From CAYSYM01 sp964435115 (GTDB lineage Bacteria > Chloroflexota > UBA6077 > CF-72), in NCBI GenBank assembly GCA_964435115.1, contig CAYSYM010000039.1, forward strand, positions 1 through 35,830: a stretch of DNA of 35,830 bases, in the 5' to 3' direction. The notes below the pieces were generated by a model. It had not been told where the DNA came from. It did not search any database and saw only the letters and a list, made by a program, of their open reading frames with translations. Positions 1 through 9,751 of the stretch are shown here, in pieces. Position numbers and translations under genes: made by a program. Within the stretch, counting starts at the first letter, position 1; each line of letters begins with the position of its first letter.

Positions 1-224
1 CGCGCCCTCGACTGCTCGGCCTGCCCGTCGTGGTGCCCCGGTGTGCGGTCCAGGCGCGCAGTCCGGGGCTGGCGTGCAGCCCGGCCCCGGGCGGGGGCTC
101 CCTCGGGCGGGGCCGGCGAGAAAACGGGGCTCGAAGCGCTCTGAGCGGAGTATAGCGGCGGGGCTTCCGCTGGCGACCCGTCGTCGGCGGCAGGCAGGCG
201 CGGCTCGGAGGAAGCTGCGTCCAT
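1..224 (-). CDS. Possible partial N-terminus of an unidentified protein, running off the window
   Basis: An open minus-strand frame starts at an ATG at 224 and runs off the left edge (about 74 residues). The first part (MDAASSEPRLPAADDGSPAE) has acidic and Ser/Ala/Pro content that could be a real, disordered N-terminus. Open frames are cheap in DNA this GC-rich, and no domain or clear Shine-Dalgarno is visible. The frame would lie just downstream of the MFS gene on the same strand, separated by 25 nt, which fits an operon. Without the rest of the gene this is only a candidate; otherwise the first 249 bases hold nothing I recognise. Confidence 0.2.
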   Translation of the reverse strand, partial: MDAASSEPRLPAADDGSPAEAPPLYSAQSASSPVFSPAPPEGAPARGRAARQPRTARLDRTPGHHDGQAEQSRA

Positions 225-249
225 GGCCAGCGCCTGCGTCAGCGCCACC

Positions 250-1587
250 TCACGGAGTGCGGTCCCGACGAGCGGGGGGAGCCCTAGTTGGAGCATCGCG
301 CCGCCCGTGGGGGTGAGCGGCCGGGCTGGAAGGCGAGCGCGCCGCCGGTGCCGCGGCTGGCGTCTTCACCCGCCACAGCAGCGCCAGGGCGAGCGCGTAG
401 ACCACCGCCCCGGCCTGGAACGCGACCGCGTACGAGCGGCTCCAGTCCACCAGCAGGCCGAACAGCGGGGGGCCGATCAGGATCCCCGCGTAGCTCGCCG
501 TGAGGTTCATGCCCGCGGCCGTGGCCGACACGCGCCGCCCCGCGATCTCGGCCACGAAGGTCATATTGATCCCGTTCCAGCCGATCGCCGAGAGCCCGGT
601 CAGCAGGAGGACGAGCCATACCACCGGCGCGGGCGTCCGGGCGTCGGCCACGGAGAGCGCCAGCGAGCTGGCCGCGGCCAGCGCCCCGATCAGACCCAGC
701 ACTGGCTTCCGTCGGCCGCCGAAGAGCACGTCGCTCACCAGGCCCCAGCCAATGCGGCCGATCACGCCGCCCGTCTGCGCCAGGGACAGCAGCGCACCCG
801 ATGCCGCCAGCCCCAGCCCGAGCTGCTCGCGGAGGTAGAGCACCAGGAACCCGATGATGGAGAGCTGCACCGCGGCGTACAGCCAGGTGACTCCGCACAG
901 CACGAGCAGGCTGTGGTTGCCGAGGAGCGCGCGTAGGCCCGGGCGGACGACCGCCCCGACCACGCCCGGATCCGGGTCGCGGTCGCGGTAGGTCAGCCAG
1001 GCGAGCGCCCCCGAGGCGAGGGTCACCAGGCCCAGCACGAGCAGGGCGCCGCGCCAGCCGAGTGCGGCGGCGAGCGAGGGCACCACCAGGCCGGCGATCA
1101 CGCCCGCCAGCGCCACACCCGTCTGCTTGATGCCCATCGCCAGGCCGCGCCGTCGGGCCGGGAACCACTCGACGATCGCGCGCGTGGTCGGTGGGAGCGC
1201 GAAGCCGTTGCCCAGGCCGTACAGCGCCATGGGGAGCAACAGCCACGCGAACGTCGGGACCTGGGCGGCGAGCGCCAGCGGCACCCCGGCGGCTACCAGC
1301 CCCAGCAGGAACAGCGCCCGCACGCCGAACCGGTCGCTCAGGTTGCCAGCCAGGACGAGCACGAAGGTCGCACCCACGTAGCTGGCGGTGACCACCAGGC
1401 CCACCTGCCCCCGGGTCAGGCCGAGGTCCTGCACCAGGAACGGAGCGAGCGGCGAGATGCTCTGGTTCCCAAACGAGGCAGCCGTCTGCACCAGCAAGCT
1501 GGCCGCCAGCACGATCCACGGGTAGCCCGCCCAGGCTACCAACCGCCTCCCTTCGCCCGTGCCCGCCGCCGTGTCGAGAAAGCTCAT
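250..1587 (-). CDS. Major facilitator superfamily (MFS) transporter
   Basis: This is a 445-residue polytopic membrane protein with about twelve hydrophobic segments. After helix 2 it carries the MFS signature region GNLSDRFGVRALFLLG (compare G-x-x-x-D-R-x-G-R). A second block, EWFPARRRGLAMGIKQTG, resembles the helix 4-5 region of the OFA/CynX/NNP-like MFS branches. The C-terminal half repeats the pattern (GRIGWGLVSDVLFGGRRKP). The ATG at 1587 is preferred because MSFLDTAAG leads directly into the first helix and a GTGAGG stretch abuts it. The C-terminal tail is Pro/Arg/Ala-rich and probably cytoplasmic. Substrate cannot be told from sequence; an organic anion would fit the related branches, but that is inference. 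The start lies 2 nt after the stop of the helicase relic upstream. Confidence 0.85.
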   Translation of the reverse strand: MSFLDTAAGTGEGRRLVAWAGYPWIVLAASLLVQTAASFGNQSISPLAPFLVQDLGLTRGQVGLVVTASYVGATFVLVLAGNLSDRFGVRALFLLGLVAAGVPLALAAQVPTFAWLLLPMALYGLGNGFALPPTTRAIVEWFPARRRGLAMGIKQTGVALAGVIAGLVVPSLAAALGWRGALLVLGLVTLASGALAWLTYRDRDPDPGVVGAVVRPGLRALLGNHSLLVLCGVTWLYAAVQLSIIGFLVLYLREQLGLGLAASGALLSLAQTGGVIGRIGWGLVSDVLFGGRRKPVLGLIGALAAASSLALSVADARTPAPVVWLVLLLTGLSAIGWNGINMTFVAEIAGRRVSATAAGMNLTASYAGILIGPPLFGLLVDWSRSYAVAFQAGAVVYALALALLWRVKTPAAAPAARSPSSPAAHPHGRRDAPTRAPPARRDRTP

Positions 1588-1589
1588 CC

Positions 1590-2144
1590 TCACGACCACA
1601 CGTAGTCGAAGCACACCAGGTGCAGGTCGTCGCGCGTGAGCGTGTGCGCCGGCGGACGGCCGTGCTGGGTCGGTCCGCTCCCCTGCAGCGGGAGCGCCTG
1701 GAGCGTACTGATGAGCTGCCGCACGTCGTTGGAGCGGCCAAACGCCTGGTAGGCAGCCTTCAGCGCCTTCACGTGCACGCCCGGCAAGGGTGCCGCCAGC
1801 GCCTGGATGAGCTTCCGCGTCTCGCTGCGGTCCAGCTCCGGGTGGTTCAGGTAGCTCCGCAGGACCGTCACCACCGTCTGCTGCACCGGGTCGACGAGCT
1901 TCGGCGCCTCCTCCACCGCCCGCTGCTCCTGGGCGCTCCGCCTCTTGCCCAGGCCCACAGAGTCGCCGATCAGCACGCCGTCGTAGCGGTCCAGGCTCTT
2001 GCCGCCGTGCTCGGCCAGGACGGTGTCGAGCACATCCGCCAGCCGATGCGTCTCATTGTCGATGACGTGCGGGATGCGCTTGATGGTCATCTTGGTGTGT
2101 CCACCGTCGGCCCTGTTCGTCGGCGCCAGCGCAGACTGTGCCAT
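1590..2144 (-). pseudogene. Collapsed Snf2/DEAD-type helicase relic (N- and C-terminal ends joined)
   Basis: The 184-residue frame looks like two ends of a much larger helicase brought together. Residues about 19-55 (IKRIPHVIDNETHRLADVL, then LAEHGGKSLD) resemble the N-terminus of large bacterial Snf2-type helicases. Next comes DGVLIGDSVGLGKR, which looks like motif I (A-D-x-x-G-L-G-K-T) with the essential Thr/Ser after Lys replaced by Arg. The rest (DPVQQTVVTVLRSYLNHPEL onward, ending LTRDDLHLVCFDYVWS) resembles a helicase C-terminal tail. Motifs II to VI are absent. Family helicases are usually around 1000 residues, so this cannot be active. The frame stays open, so a short protein may still be made. 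The assignment rests on remembered family patterns. Confidence 0.5.
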
Positions 2145-2147
2145 GCG

Positions 2148-2381
2148 TCAACTCTCGGACGCGAGCCGCGCGAGGTCCCGCTCGAGCCAGGCCGGCCGGC
2201 GACGGACCAACTGGCCGTAGCAGGCCAGCGCCGTGGGGTCCGGATCAGCCTTCTCGACCGCCCGGTCGACCAACCGCAGCGACCGGGCAGCATCGTGCGC
2301 GTGGGTGCAGAACGCACCAAGCGCCCGGCACGCCGCGCAGCTCGGGCAGTCACACCCTCGCTCGCTCGGTTGACGGCGCAC
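2148..2381 (-). CDS. Small cysteine-rich hypothetical protein (77 aa)
   Basis: The frame encodes 77 residues with a cysteine-dense N-terminus (CDCPSCAACRALGAFC) that could bind zinc, followed by a charged helical part (PAWLERDLARLA). Its stop lies 3 nt before the start of the helicase relic on the same strand, so the two look like one transcription unit. I do not recognise the family. The cysteine cluster may be a SWIM-like or other zinc knuckle, or a leftover of the same decayed locus. The start overlaps a good promoter for the divergent ABC operon, which slightly weakens the case for this exact start. Confidence 0.35.
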   Translation of the reverse strand: MRRQPSERGCDCPSCAACRALGAFCTHAHDAARSLRLVDRAVEKADPDPTALACYGQLVRRRPAWLERDLARLASES

Positions 2382-2398
2382 CGGGGCGCGCCTATGCT
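2370..2398 (+). promoter_or_regulatory. Sigma-70-like promoter of the ABC uptake operon
   Basis: TTGACG at 2370-2375 (5 of 6 matches to the -35 consensus) and TATGCT at 2393-2398 (4 of 6 to the -10) are separated by exactly 17 nt. This would start transcription near 2405 and give a leader of about 175 nt before the lipoprotein gene. It lies in the divergent gap between the ORF at 2148-2381 and the ABC genes. Confidence 0.55.
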
Positions 2399-2581
2399 AC
2401 GGGTACGCTCGGACCGTGTGGGGGCGAGCGGCACTCTGGCCTGGGAACGAGGCAGGCAGGCCGCGCTCGGGCACGGAGCGGCGTGGAAGCGACCCGGCGC
2501 CGCGAGCGCGCGAGGCGTGCGCGCGGGGTGCGCGAGAGCACAGGGCGATGGGCTGCCGGAGGCAGCCGCCAGGAGGGATGG

Positions 2582-3979
2582 ATGCACAGTCGTCGCGACT
2601 TCTTGAAGGGCGTGCTTGGCTCGACCGTCGTGCTGCTCGCGGCCGCGTGCGCTCCCGCGGCGGCGCCAGCGCCGACGACCGCGCCGGCGAAGCCGACCGA
2701 GGCGCCGAAACCAGCGGCCACGACCGCGCCGGTCGGGCAGGCCACCCCGGCCGCAGCCAGCAAGGCGCCGGCGACGCTGCAGGGGAGCAAAATCGCCCTG
2801 CTCTTCTCCACCAGCTTCGTGCCCGACGAGGACACGTGGTTCAAGGAGACGCTGGTCAATAGCTGGGCCAAGCCCAATGGCGTGAACCTGACCATCGAGC
2901 TGGTGGCCACCAACGAGGTGCAGCCCAAGGTGGTCGCCGCGCTCCAGGCTGGCGCCGGCCCGGACGCGGCCCAGATGCAGTGGAACTGGGCCTACCTGTA
3001 TGCCGACAAGCTGCAGGATGTCTCCGACCTGGCGGACAAGCTCGGGGGCGCCGGCGGTGGCTGGTACGACGTCTCCCGGGCGAACAACTTCGTGAACGGA
3101 ACCTGGCGGGCCGTCCCCTGGGGCATGGCCGGCAACGCCATCACCTATCGCTCGGGCTGGATGAGGGAGGGCGCCGGGACGGACAAGTTCCCGGAGACCT
3201 GGGAGGAGTACGGCACGATCGGCGGCCAGGTGAAGCAGAAGCGGAACACCTTCGTCGGCCAGGCGCTCGGCCACTCCTTCGGCGACCCGCCCACGTTCGT
3301 CTTCCCCTTCCTGTGGTCGTACGGCGGGTCGGAGACCGACGAGAGCGGCAAGAGGATCACCATCAACAGCCCTGAGACGGAGGCCGCGCTGAAGGCGTTC
3401 AAGGCCTGGTACGACGCCGCGTCCGACCCGCAGGTCCTCTCGTGGGACGACTCGAGCAATAACCGGGCGTACCTGGCGAGCCAGATCTGGGCGACCCTCA
3501 ACGGTGCCTCCATCTACCTGTCGTCCGTGAAGCAGGCGCCAGATATCGCCCAGGACACGATCAACGCGCTGAATCCGCGCGGGCCGAAGGGCCAGTTCGT
3601 CCTTGGCTGGCCCTACTCCTTCGCCATCCCGACGTACGTCAAGGACCCGCAGCCGGTGCGCGAGATGCTGACGTGGATGCTCGACCCCAAGAACTACGCG
3701 ACCTACATGAAGGCGGGCCAGGGCTACACCCTGGCGCCGTACAAGCAGGGCGAGACAGACGCGCTGTGGCCGAGCAAGGACCCGAAGCTGGATATCTACA
3801 AGAAATTCGCCGGCCTCTCCAAGTGGTACGGGTACCCGGCCGCGCCTACTGCCGCGGCCGCCGAGTCGGGCTCCAAGTACATTACCGTCGACCTGTTCGC
3901 CAAGGTGGCGCAGGGTGAATCGCCGCAGTCGGCCATGCAGTGGGCCGAGGGCGAGCTGAAGCAGGTGTACAAGCTGTAA
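2582..3979 (+). CDS. ABC transporter extracellular solute-binding lipoprotein (family 1, sugar type)
   Basis: The protein has 465 residues. Its Tat-like signal peptide (SRRDFLKG at residues 3-10, then a hydrophobic stretch) ends in a lipobox with Cys23 (LLAAAC). An Ala/Pro/Thr/Lys linker of about 40 residues would hold the binding domain off the membrane, as is common in Chloroflexota. The mature part is a family-1 (MalE/UgpB-like) binding protein; GPDAAQMQWNWAYLYADKL is the typical 'which location is occupied' block and MTWMLDPKNYATYMKAGQGY lies in the late helical region. The ATG at 2582 has AGGAGGG at 2571-2577. The gene heads the cluster with two permeases. The ligand is probably a carbohydrate or polyol; I cannot say which. 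Confidence 0.88.
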   Translation: MHSRRDFLKGVLGSTVVLLAAACAPAAAPAPTTAPAKPTEAPKPAATTAPVGQATPAAASKAPATLQGSKIALLFSTSFVPDEDTWFKETLVNSWAKPNGVNLTIELVATNEVQPKVVAALQAGAGPDAAQMQWNWAYLYADKLQDVSDLADKLGGAGGGWYDVSRANNFVNGTWRAVPWGMAGNAITYRSGWMREGAGTDKFPETWEEYGTIGGQVKQKRNTFVGQALGHSFGDPPTFVFPFLWSYGGSETDESGKRITINSPETEAALKAFKAWYDAASDPQVLSWDDSSNNRAYLASQIWATLNGASIYLSSVKQAPDIAQDTINALNPRGPKGQFVLGWPYSFAIPTYVKDPQPVREMLTWMLDPKNYATYMKAGQGYTLAPYKQGETDALWPSKDPKLDIYKKFAGLSKWYGYPAAPTAAAAESGSKYITVDLFAKVAQGESPQSAMQWAEGELKQVYKL

Positions 3980-3998
3980 GCGCTGCGCGCTTCGTTTT
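3978..3998 (+). terminator. Weak stem-loop plus T-tract after the binding-protein gene
   Basis: A perfect 6-bp inverted repeat with a 3-nt loop (AAGCGC-TGC-GCGCTT, 3978-3992) overlaps the stop codon and is followed by four T at 3995-3998. It may be a partial terminator or 3'-stabilising hairpin, giving more lipoprotein than permease mRNA. The remaining spacer up to 4260 holds no gene that I can see. Confidence 0.4.
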
Positions 3999-4260
3999 CT
4001 CGATGCCTACGTCACGCGGGCCGCAACGGTGCCGAATCGGGTCGCACGTTGGCCCGCTGGCGTAGCCGGGAGGCATCGGGCATCCAACCAACGAGTCGGA
4101 GCGAGATACGGCGCCGGCGTCGCGTCTCGCCGGTTCCCGTTCTCTCGCGCCGGCGGGAGCGGGAGTGGCGGGGAGCGAGGGCCGCCGCTGGCGCGTCGCT
4201 GCTTCACGTCGGGTGGCGCCGGCCGCGGCGCGTGTACGGAGACGGGGTGAGGAAGCGAGG

Positions 4261-5247
4261 ATGAGCGCGGAACGCGTGACCACGGCCGAAGCGCCGCTCC
4301 CCTATCGCCTGCCGGGGAGCCGGCGCGCGGCGTGGCTGGAGCGTGAAGGGCTGCTCGGCTGGGTGCTGGCGCTGCCGGCCATCCTGGTCCTCGGCACCTT
4401 CATCGTCTACCCGTTCTTCGTCGGCATCTGGCTCAGCCTCAGCAACGAGACAGTGGCGAATGCAGGCCAGTTCGTCGGCCTCCAGAACTTCGTGAGCGCG
4501 GCGGCCAGCCAGATCTTCCAGATCACCGTGCGCAACACGCTCGTCTACACGGTGGTCACGGTGGCCTTCAAGGCCGCGCTCGGCCTGGCGCTGGCGCTCC
4601 TCATGAACCAGGCCATTCGTGGCAAGAACCTCATCCGGGCGGCGCTGCTGCTCCCGTGGATCGTGCCCACGGTGCTGAGCACGATCGCCTGGAAGTGGCT
4701 GTTCGACTCGACCTACAGCGTCTCGAACTGGGTGATGGTGAACACCGGGTTCGCCCAGGCGATCGCGCCGACGTTCGTCGGCAAGGCGCTCGCCATCGGC
4801 CCCCGCGGCATCAACTGGCTGGGCGACGGCACGTGGGCGATGATCGCCATCATCGTCGCGAACATCTGGCGCGGCGTCCCATTCTTCGCCATCTCGCTCC
4901 TGGCCGGCCTGCAGACCATCAGCCAGGAGCTGTACGAGGCGGCGGCGATCGACGGCGCCAGCGCCTGGCAGCGCTTCCGCCACGTCACGCTCCCCCTGGT
5001 CCAGCCGGTGCTGCTGGTGGTGCTCCTCTTCTCCGTGATCTGGACGATCTCCGACTTCCAGCTCGTCTACGTGCTGACCGGCGGCGGCCCGGCCAACAGC
5101 ACCCACCTCTTCGGCACCCTGGCCTACCAGATCGCGCTCCGGGCCGGGCAGCTCGGCGAGGGCGCGGCCGTCTCGCTGTACATGTTCCCGCTCCTGTTCG
5201 CCATCGTCGCCGGGCTGCTGTGGTACATGCGCCGGCAGGAGGTGTAG
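4261..5247 (+). CDS. ABC transporter permease (MalF/UgpA type)
   Basis: This 328-residue inner-membrane permease has a cytoplasmic N-terminus and about six membrane helices. The first is WVLALPAILVLGTFIVYPFF. The EAA loop that docks the ATPase is clear: EAAAIDGASAWQRFRHVTLP, followed by a hydrophobic helix. The section before it (APTFVGKALAIGPRGINWLG) is a typical periplasmic insertion of the MalF/UgpA group. The ATG at 4261 is chosen because the upstream codons are Arg-rich spacer and GAGG precedes the ATG. It is co-directional with the second permease, only 2 nt away, so the two are cotranscribed. No ATP-binding subunit is encoded nearby, so a shared MsmX/UgpC-like ATPase elsewhere is inferred. 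Confidence 0.88.
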   Translation: MSAERVTTAEAPLPYRLPGSRRAAWLEREGLLGWVLALPAILVLGTFIVYPFFVGIWLSLSNETVANAGQFVGLQNFVSAAASQIFQITVRNTLVYTVVTVAFKAALGLALALLMNQAIRGKNLIRAALLLPWIVPTVLSTIAWKWLFDSTYSVSNWVMVNTGFAQAIAPTFVGKALAIGPRGINWLGDGTWAMIAIIVANIWRGVPFFAISLLAGLQTISQELYEAAAIDGASAWQRFRHVTLPLVQPVLLVVLLFSVIWTISDFQLVYVLTGGGPANSTHLFGTLAYQIALRAGQLGEGAAVSLYMFPLLFAIVAGLLWYMRRQEV

Positions 5248-5249
5248 GA

Positions 5250-6588
<1,339 letters not shown>

Positions 6589-6762
6589 GGCCTGCCCCGG
6601 CGGCGAGGGAGCCGGAACGGCTGGACTCGGGAGTGTAGCGAAGATGCGTGCTGCAGCGCCTCCAACGCCTGCTGGAGCCCGTGAGAGACCGGAGCACCCG
6701 AGAAGTTGTCGTCATCGGAGACGCCCCGCACCGGTTTGACAGTGTGGGGCAGGCAAAGGAGG

Positions 6763-7494
6763 ATGCTCGCTGGTCCGGAGGAGGCAGGCGTCGTCGAGCG
6801 AGCGAGGGGCGGCGACCAGGCTGCCTTCGAGACCCTGGTGGAGGCCTACCACCGGCGCGTCCTGGCGTACCTCAGGCGGCTCGTCGGCAACCCGGACGTG
6901 GCCCTCGACCTCACCCAGGACACGTTCGTCCATGCCTACCGGGCGATCCACCAAACACGCCCGGAGCTACTGGTTAGTCCGTGGCTGCACCGGATCGCCA
7001 CGAACGTGGCGTACGGTTATCTCCGGCGCCAGCGGCAATTCGCCTGGTTGCCCTTGCACGTGGTGGACAAGCACATGAGCACCGACGAGACGTCGGACAT
7101 CCTTGACTGCGACCTCGTCCAGCGTGCGCTGGTGCGGCTAGCGCCCGAGGATCGCGCCGTGCTCCTGCTGTGCGGCCTGGACGCGATGCCGTTCACGGCC
7201 ACGTCGCCGCTCGGGCAGCAGCTCTGGCAGCGTGGCGACCCCGGCACGGCGTACGTGGAGCAAGCCGGCTTCGTGCGGGAGCTGCGGCTCTCCGCCACCC
7301 ACGAGGGCGTGACGATCACCCTGGAGCGCGCCTATGCGGATGCGAACCGCATCGTCATCGGTTATACGCTCGGGGTGCCCGAAGCACTCGCAGGCTATCA
7401 GAGTATCGACGCCTTTGCGGCAGCGACTCTGCGCGACACGGCCGGCCGCACTTATACCGCGGTGCGCGGAGCGGGGGGGCCTCCGGCGGCATGA
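6763..7494 (+). pseudogene. ECF sigma factor region 2 fused to a DUF4179-like domain; region 4 mostly deleted
   Basis: Residues about 1-75 are a normal ECF sigma region 2 (VERARGGDQAAFETLVEAYH, LDLTQDTFVHAYRAIHQTRP, WLHRIATNVAYGYLRRQR). Region 4 begins (ALVRLAPEDRAVLLLCGLDA) but stops where the DNA-binding helix-turn-helix should follow. The sequence then jumps into LRLSATHEGVTITLERAYAD, which resembles the extracytoplasmic DUF4179 domain of ECF-linked anti-sigma/sensor proteins. An internal deletion between a sigma gene and its neighbour partner gene explains this. The product lacks region 4.2 and a membrane helix, so it should not work as either. Start is uncertain: ATG 6763 abuts an AAGGAGG; GTG 6742 and TTG 6706 are in frame too. 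Confidence 0.65.
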
Positions 7495-7700
7495 ATCGGT
7501 TGGCTGCGCAGGTGGTCAGTTTCGACGCGGCCCCACTCCCGACCGGTGTACCGGAGGCGACCCTGGAACTGGCCATCCCGGAGGTGACCGGTATGGGCGT
7601 GCAGGGAGAACGGCCCGCAGAGCGGGTCGTGCTGGCGCGTGGGCCCTGGTTGTTTCAGTTCACGCTCCCCGTGTTGCCCGCTCGGATTGCGGCCCCGGGC
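7491..7700 (+). pseudogene. Frameshifted continuation of the DUF4179-like gene
   Basis: The DUF4179-like reading continues in a different frame from an ATG that overlaps the previous stop (ATGA at 7491-7494): VVSFDAAPLPTGVPEATLEL and later RGPWLFQFTLPVLP. Adding one G to the G7 run just upstream would join the two frames, so a +1/-1 homopolymer slip, real or from sequencing, is the simplest explanation. The similarity fades after about 7690, near the IS630 remnant. The domain end and any C-terminal part are missing. Confidence 0.5.
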
Positions 7701-8690
7701 AGGAGGAAGCCACGGCAGCGGGGAACCGCCGATCAGCAGCGGCGAGCTGAGGAGCTGATGGATCAGGTGATCCAGGAACTAAACCAAAGCCACGGTGGAA
7801 TCTGCATGAGTTGGTGCGACCTGCTGGGCGTCCTGGAGGAGGGTGGTGGCGGCACGCACCGCGTCGAGGGCGTCGGCCCTGGCCTGCAAGACGGTGAAGC
7901 AGCGCTGCTTCACCTCCTCGGTGCGGTTGGCCAAACCGGCGAAGAAGGGGTCGACGTGGGCCCGTACGGTGGCGGCGGTGCCGAAACACGTGTTGGCCGT
8001 CACCTCGTCGCGGATCCAGTCCCAGAGTGGTTCCGCCGCGTTGAAGTCTGGGCTGTAGGGTGGCAACCGGATCAGCCGCAGGTGCAGGTCGGGCGTGGTC
8101 AGGTACGCCCGCAGCGGGTCTCCGCTCTGGGTGGGGGCGTTGTCCCAGTAGATGTCGAGCGGCTCCGTGTGGCGGGCGCGAAGGTGCTGCAAGAAGGAAG
8201 TCGAGGTCTCGGCCGTGCTGGTGCCCTCGATCGGCATGGCCGCGACTTCGCCCGTCTCGACGCACACGGCGGCGTAGTAGCTGGCCTTCTCGCCGTAGCG
8301 GGGGCTGGTCGAGTCCACCAGCGCCGGCTCGCCCTTGAGCAGCCACTTCCCCCACACGTCTACGTCGGCATAGAAGTGCGCCTCGTCCACGAAGCACCGC
8401 TTCCTTCCCATCGGCGCGGCCTCCCGCCGCCGCGCCGCGTCCGCTTCGACAAACGCCGCGCGTCGGGCCGCATCGGCTTTGAGCACGCGCCTCTTCGGGC
8501 GCTTGACCACGAACCCCAGCCGGTGCAGGTCCTTCAGGCAGGGGCTCCGCGCGAGCACGGTCCCGAAGCGCTCCTGCACGAACCGGCGGACGACTTTCGA
8601 GTTCCAGGCCGCCAGGTCGATGCCCGCCTCACGCGGGGGCCGCTGGATCGCCGCCTTGAGCGCCGCCTGCTGGCCCGAGGAAGGTGACGG
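7700..8690 (-). mobile_element. Partial IS630-family insertion element
   Basis: The stretch carries an IS630-type transposase lacking its 5' end and lies between two broken genes: the DUF4179-like fragment on the left and a secreted-protein gene on the right. The left boundary is estimated from where the DUF4179-like similarity ends; the right from where transposase-like sequence begins, about 8678. I found no terminal inverted repeats or TA target duplication, so the element is probably truncated or rearranged rather than freshly inserted. Confidence 0.55.
7779..8678 (-). pseudogene. IS630-family DDE transposase, N-terminally truncated
   Basis: The frame carries the three IS630 catalytic blocks in order: FVDEAHFYADVDVWGKW (first Asp), LDIYWDNAPTQSG (second Asp) and LPPYSPDFNAAEPLWDWIRD (third acidic residue and the family's PYSPDxNxxE/W box). 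Similarity extends in the same frame upstream of the first start codon (GTG 8579) to about 8678, where AALKAAIQRPPREAGIDLAA matches the linker between the N-terminal helix-turn-helix and catalytic domains. About 50 N-terminal residues, including the first HTH, are missing and no start remains in the proper place. Catalytic residues are intact, but the protein probably cannot bind its own ends. Confidence 0.7.
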
Positions 8691-9165
8691 GGTTGCCGCC
8701 TCCGTACCCTGCGTCGTAGTAGAGGTCTACTCTCGAGTCCGCGAGGATTGTCGGAGACGATGGGTCGTCACCCGCCGAGCCCCTCGCGGCCTCATAGGCC
8801 TGGTACTCTGGCTGAGCCCGAAGCCACGCCTCGTACTCCTGCATTCCCCCTTGCCCGAACCACTGGTCACGGGCCGCGCCGCTCGCGAAACAGGTCGTCT
8901 TGCCGATCCTGGTGGGCGCGATGGTCTTGCCCGTGCGCGCCTTGAGCGCGTCCAATCGGCTCCGGACCTCGGGGCTTGGTTGCATGTCCGGCACTGTCCA
9001 GACGACGCAGGCTTGCGGGTCGCGTGGGACGGGGCTGGGTGAGGGTGCTGGCTGCACGGCCGGCCGTGGATCCGGCGGAGGGGGCGCCGGCGCGGCGCCG
9101 GCACTCAACGTGGCGACGGAGAGCGCCAACGCCGTTCCGATGTACCAGAGAACCACTCGTCGCAT
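8680..9165 (-). pseudogene. Secreted protein gene truncated at the IS630 junction
   Basis: The gene begins with a Sec signal peptide (MRRVVLWYIGTALALSVATL, then SAGA-AP) and a Pro-rich linker. It continues with an Ala/Arg/Gln-rich region and ends in VDLYYDAGYGGGNPVTF, where the IS630 sequence takes over; after that the frame only reads IS sequence antisense until 8629. The tyrosine/glycine block weakly recalls the beta/gamma-crystallin-like fold of peptidase inhibitor family I36, but this is a guess. The start at 9165 has GGAGG six nt upstream. About 160 residues of authentic sequence remain; how much is lost is unknown. Confidence 0.5.
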
Positions 9166-9409
9166 GATGACCTCCAGGAGTCAGGGACTGAGGACACCCT
9201 GCCCAGTACAACGAACGGTGCGCCCGAGACCGGACACGTCTTGGATGCGCGAGCGCAACTGGCAGGTCCCACGGGCCCTGACCGGCATGCAAGGAGTCGC
9301 TCTGGCGGAATGCCCCGAGGGTAGGCGGCGCGTCTTCTCGGGACGCAGATGCAGGAAGCGCGTGACCTCCCCCTGTCTGATCTCGAGCGTGACAACAGGA
9401 GCCCGCGCA

Positions 9410-9550
9410 CCCATTCGCCAGGGCGTGCCAGAACTTTGTTGAGATTTCCGCTCGTTAGGGGCGGAGCGCCACCGGCTGAGTTTGGCAGGGCTGCCGCCGC
9501 CCAGCCCACAGACGCGGCTTCAACAAACTCAGGGCGCGCCCATTCGCCAG
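9410..9550. repeat. Repeat-bounded segment: 12-bp direct repeat with internal inverted repeats
   Basis: CCCATTCGCCAG occurs at 9410-9421 and again at 9539-9550. Between the copies, TTTGTTGA (about 9433) pairs with TCAACAAA (about 9520), and CTGAGTTT (about 9476) pairs with AAACTCAG (about 9525). This could be a small non-autonomous mobile remnant or a structured spacer. Confidence 0.35.
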
Positions 9551-9555
9551 CGCAG

Positions 9556-9585
9556 TTACCCGCCCCCTGTGGTACAGACTATGCT
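9556..9585 (+). promoter_or_regulatory. Possible promoter of the LCP gene
   Basis: TATGCT at 9580-9585 repeats the -10 hexamer of the promoter at 2370. The -35 (TTACCC, 18-nt spacing) is poor. The leader would be about 160 nt. Confidence 0.3.
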
Positions 9586-9751
9586 AGAGGGGGAGTTGCG
9601 CGCACGTGCGGCGCGTGGCTCAGGCTGACGCCCACGCCCCCGGAGGCCTCTCTGATGCGCCCTGTTCCCCCCACGCCCTGCGCGCGGATCGTTCCAGCGT
9701 GCGCAGCCCGTGGGCCGCTCGGGTGCCGAGCCACGCCGTACGGGGGCCCAG

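Larger units (their letters stand above)
9166..9751. other. Non-coding spacer between the truncated secreted protein and the LCP gene
   Basis: No convincing gene is visible in these 586 bases; short open frames on both strands lack family features. The stretch contains a repeat-rich segment (9410-9550) and a possible promoter (9556-9585), listed separately. Confidence 0.5.
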
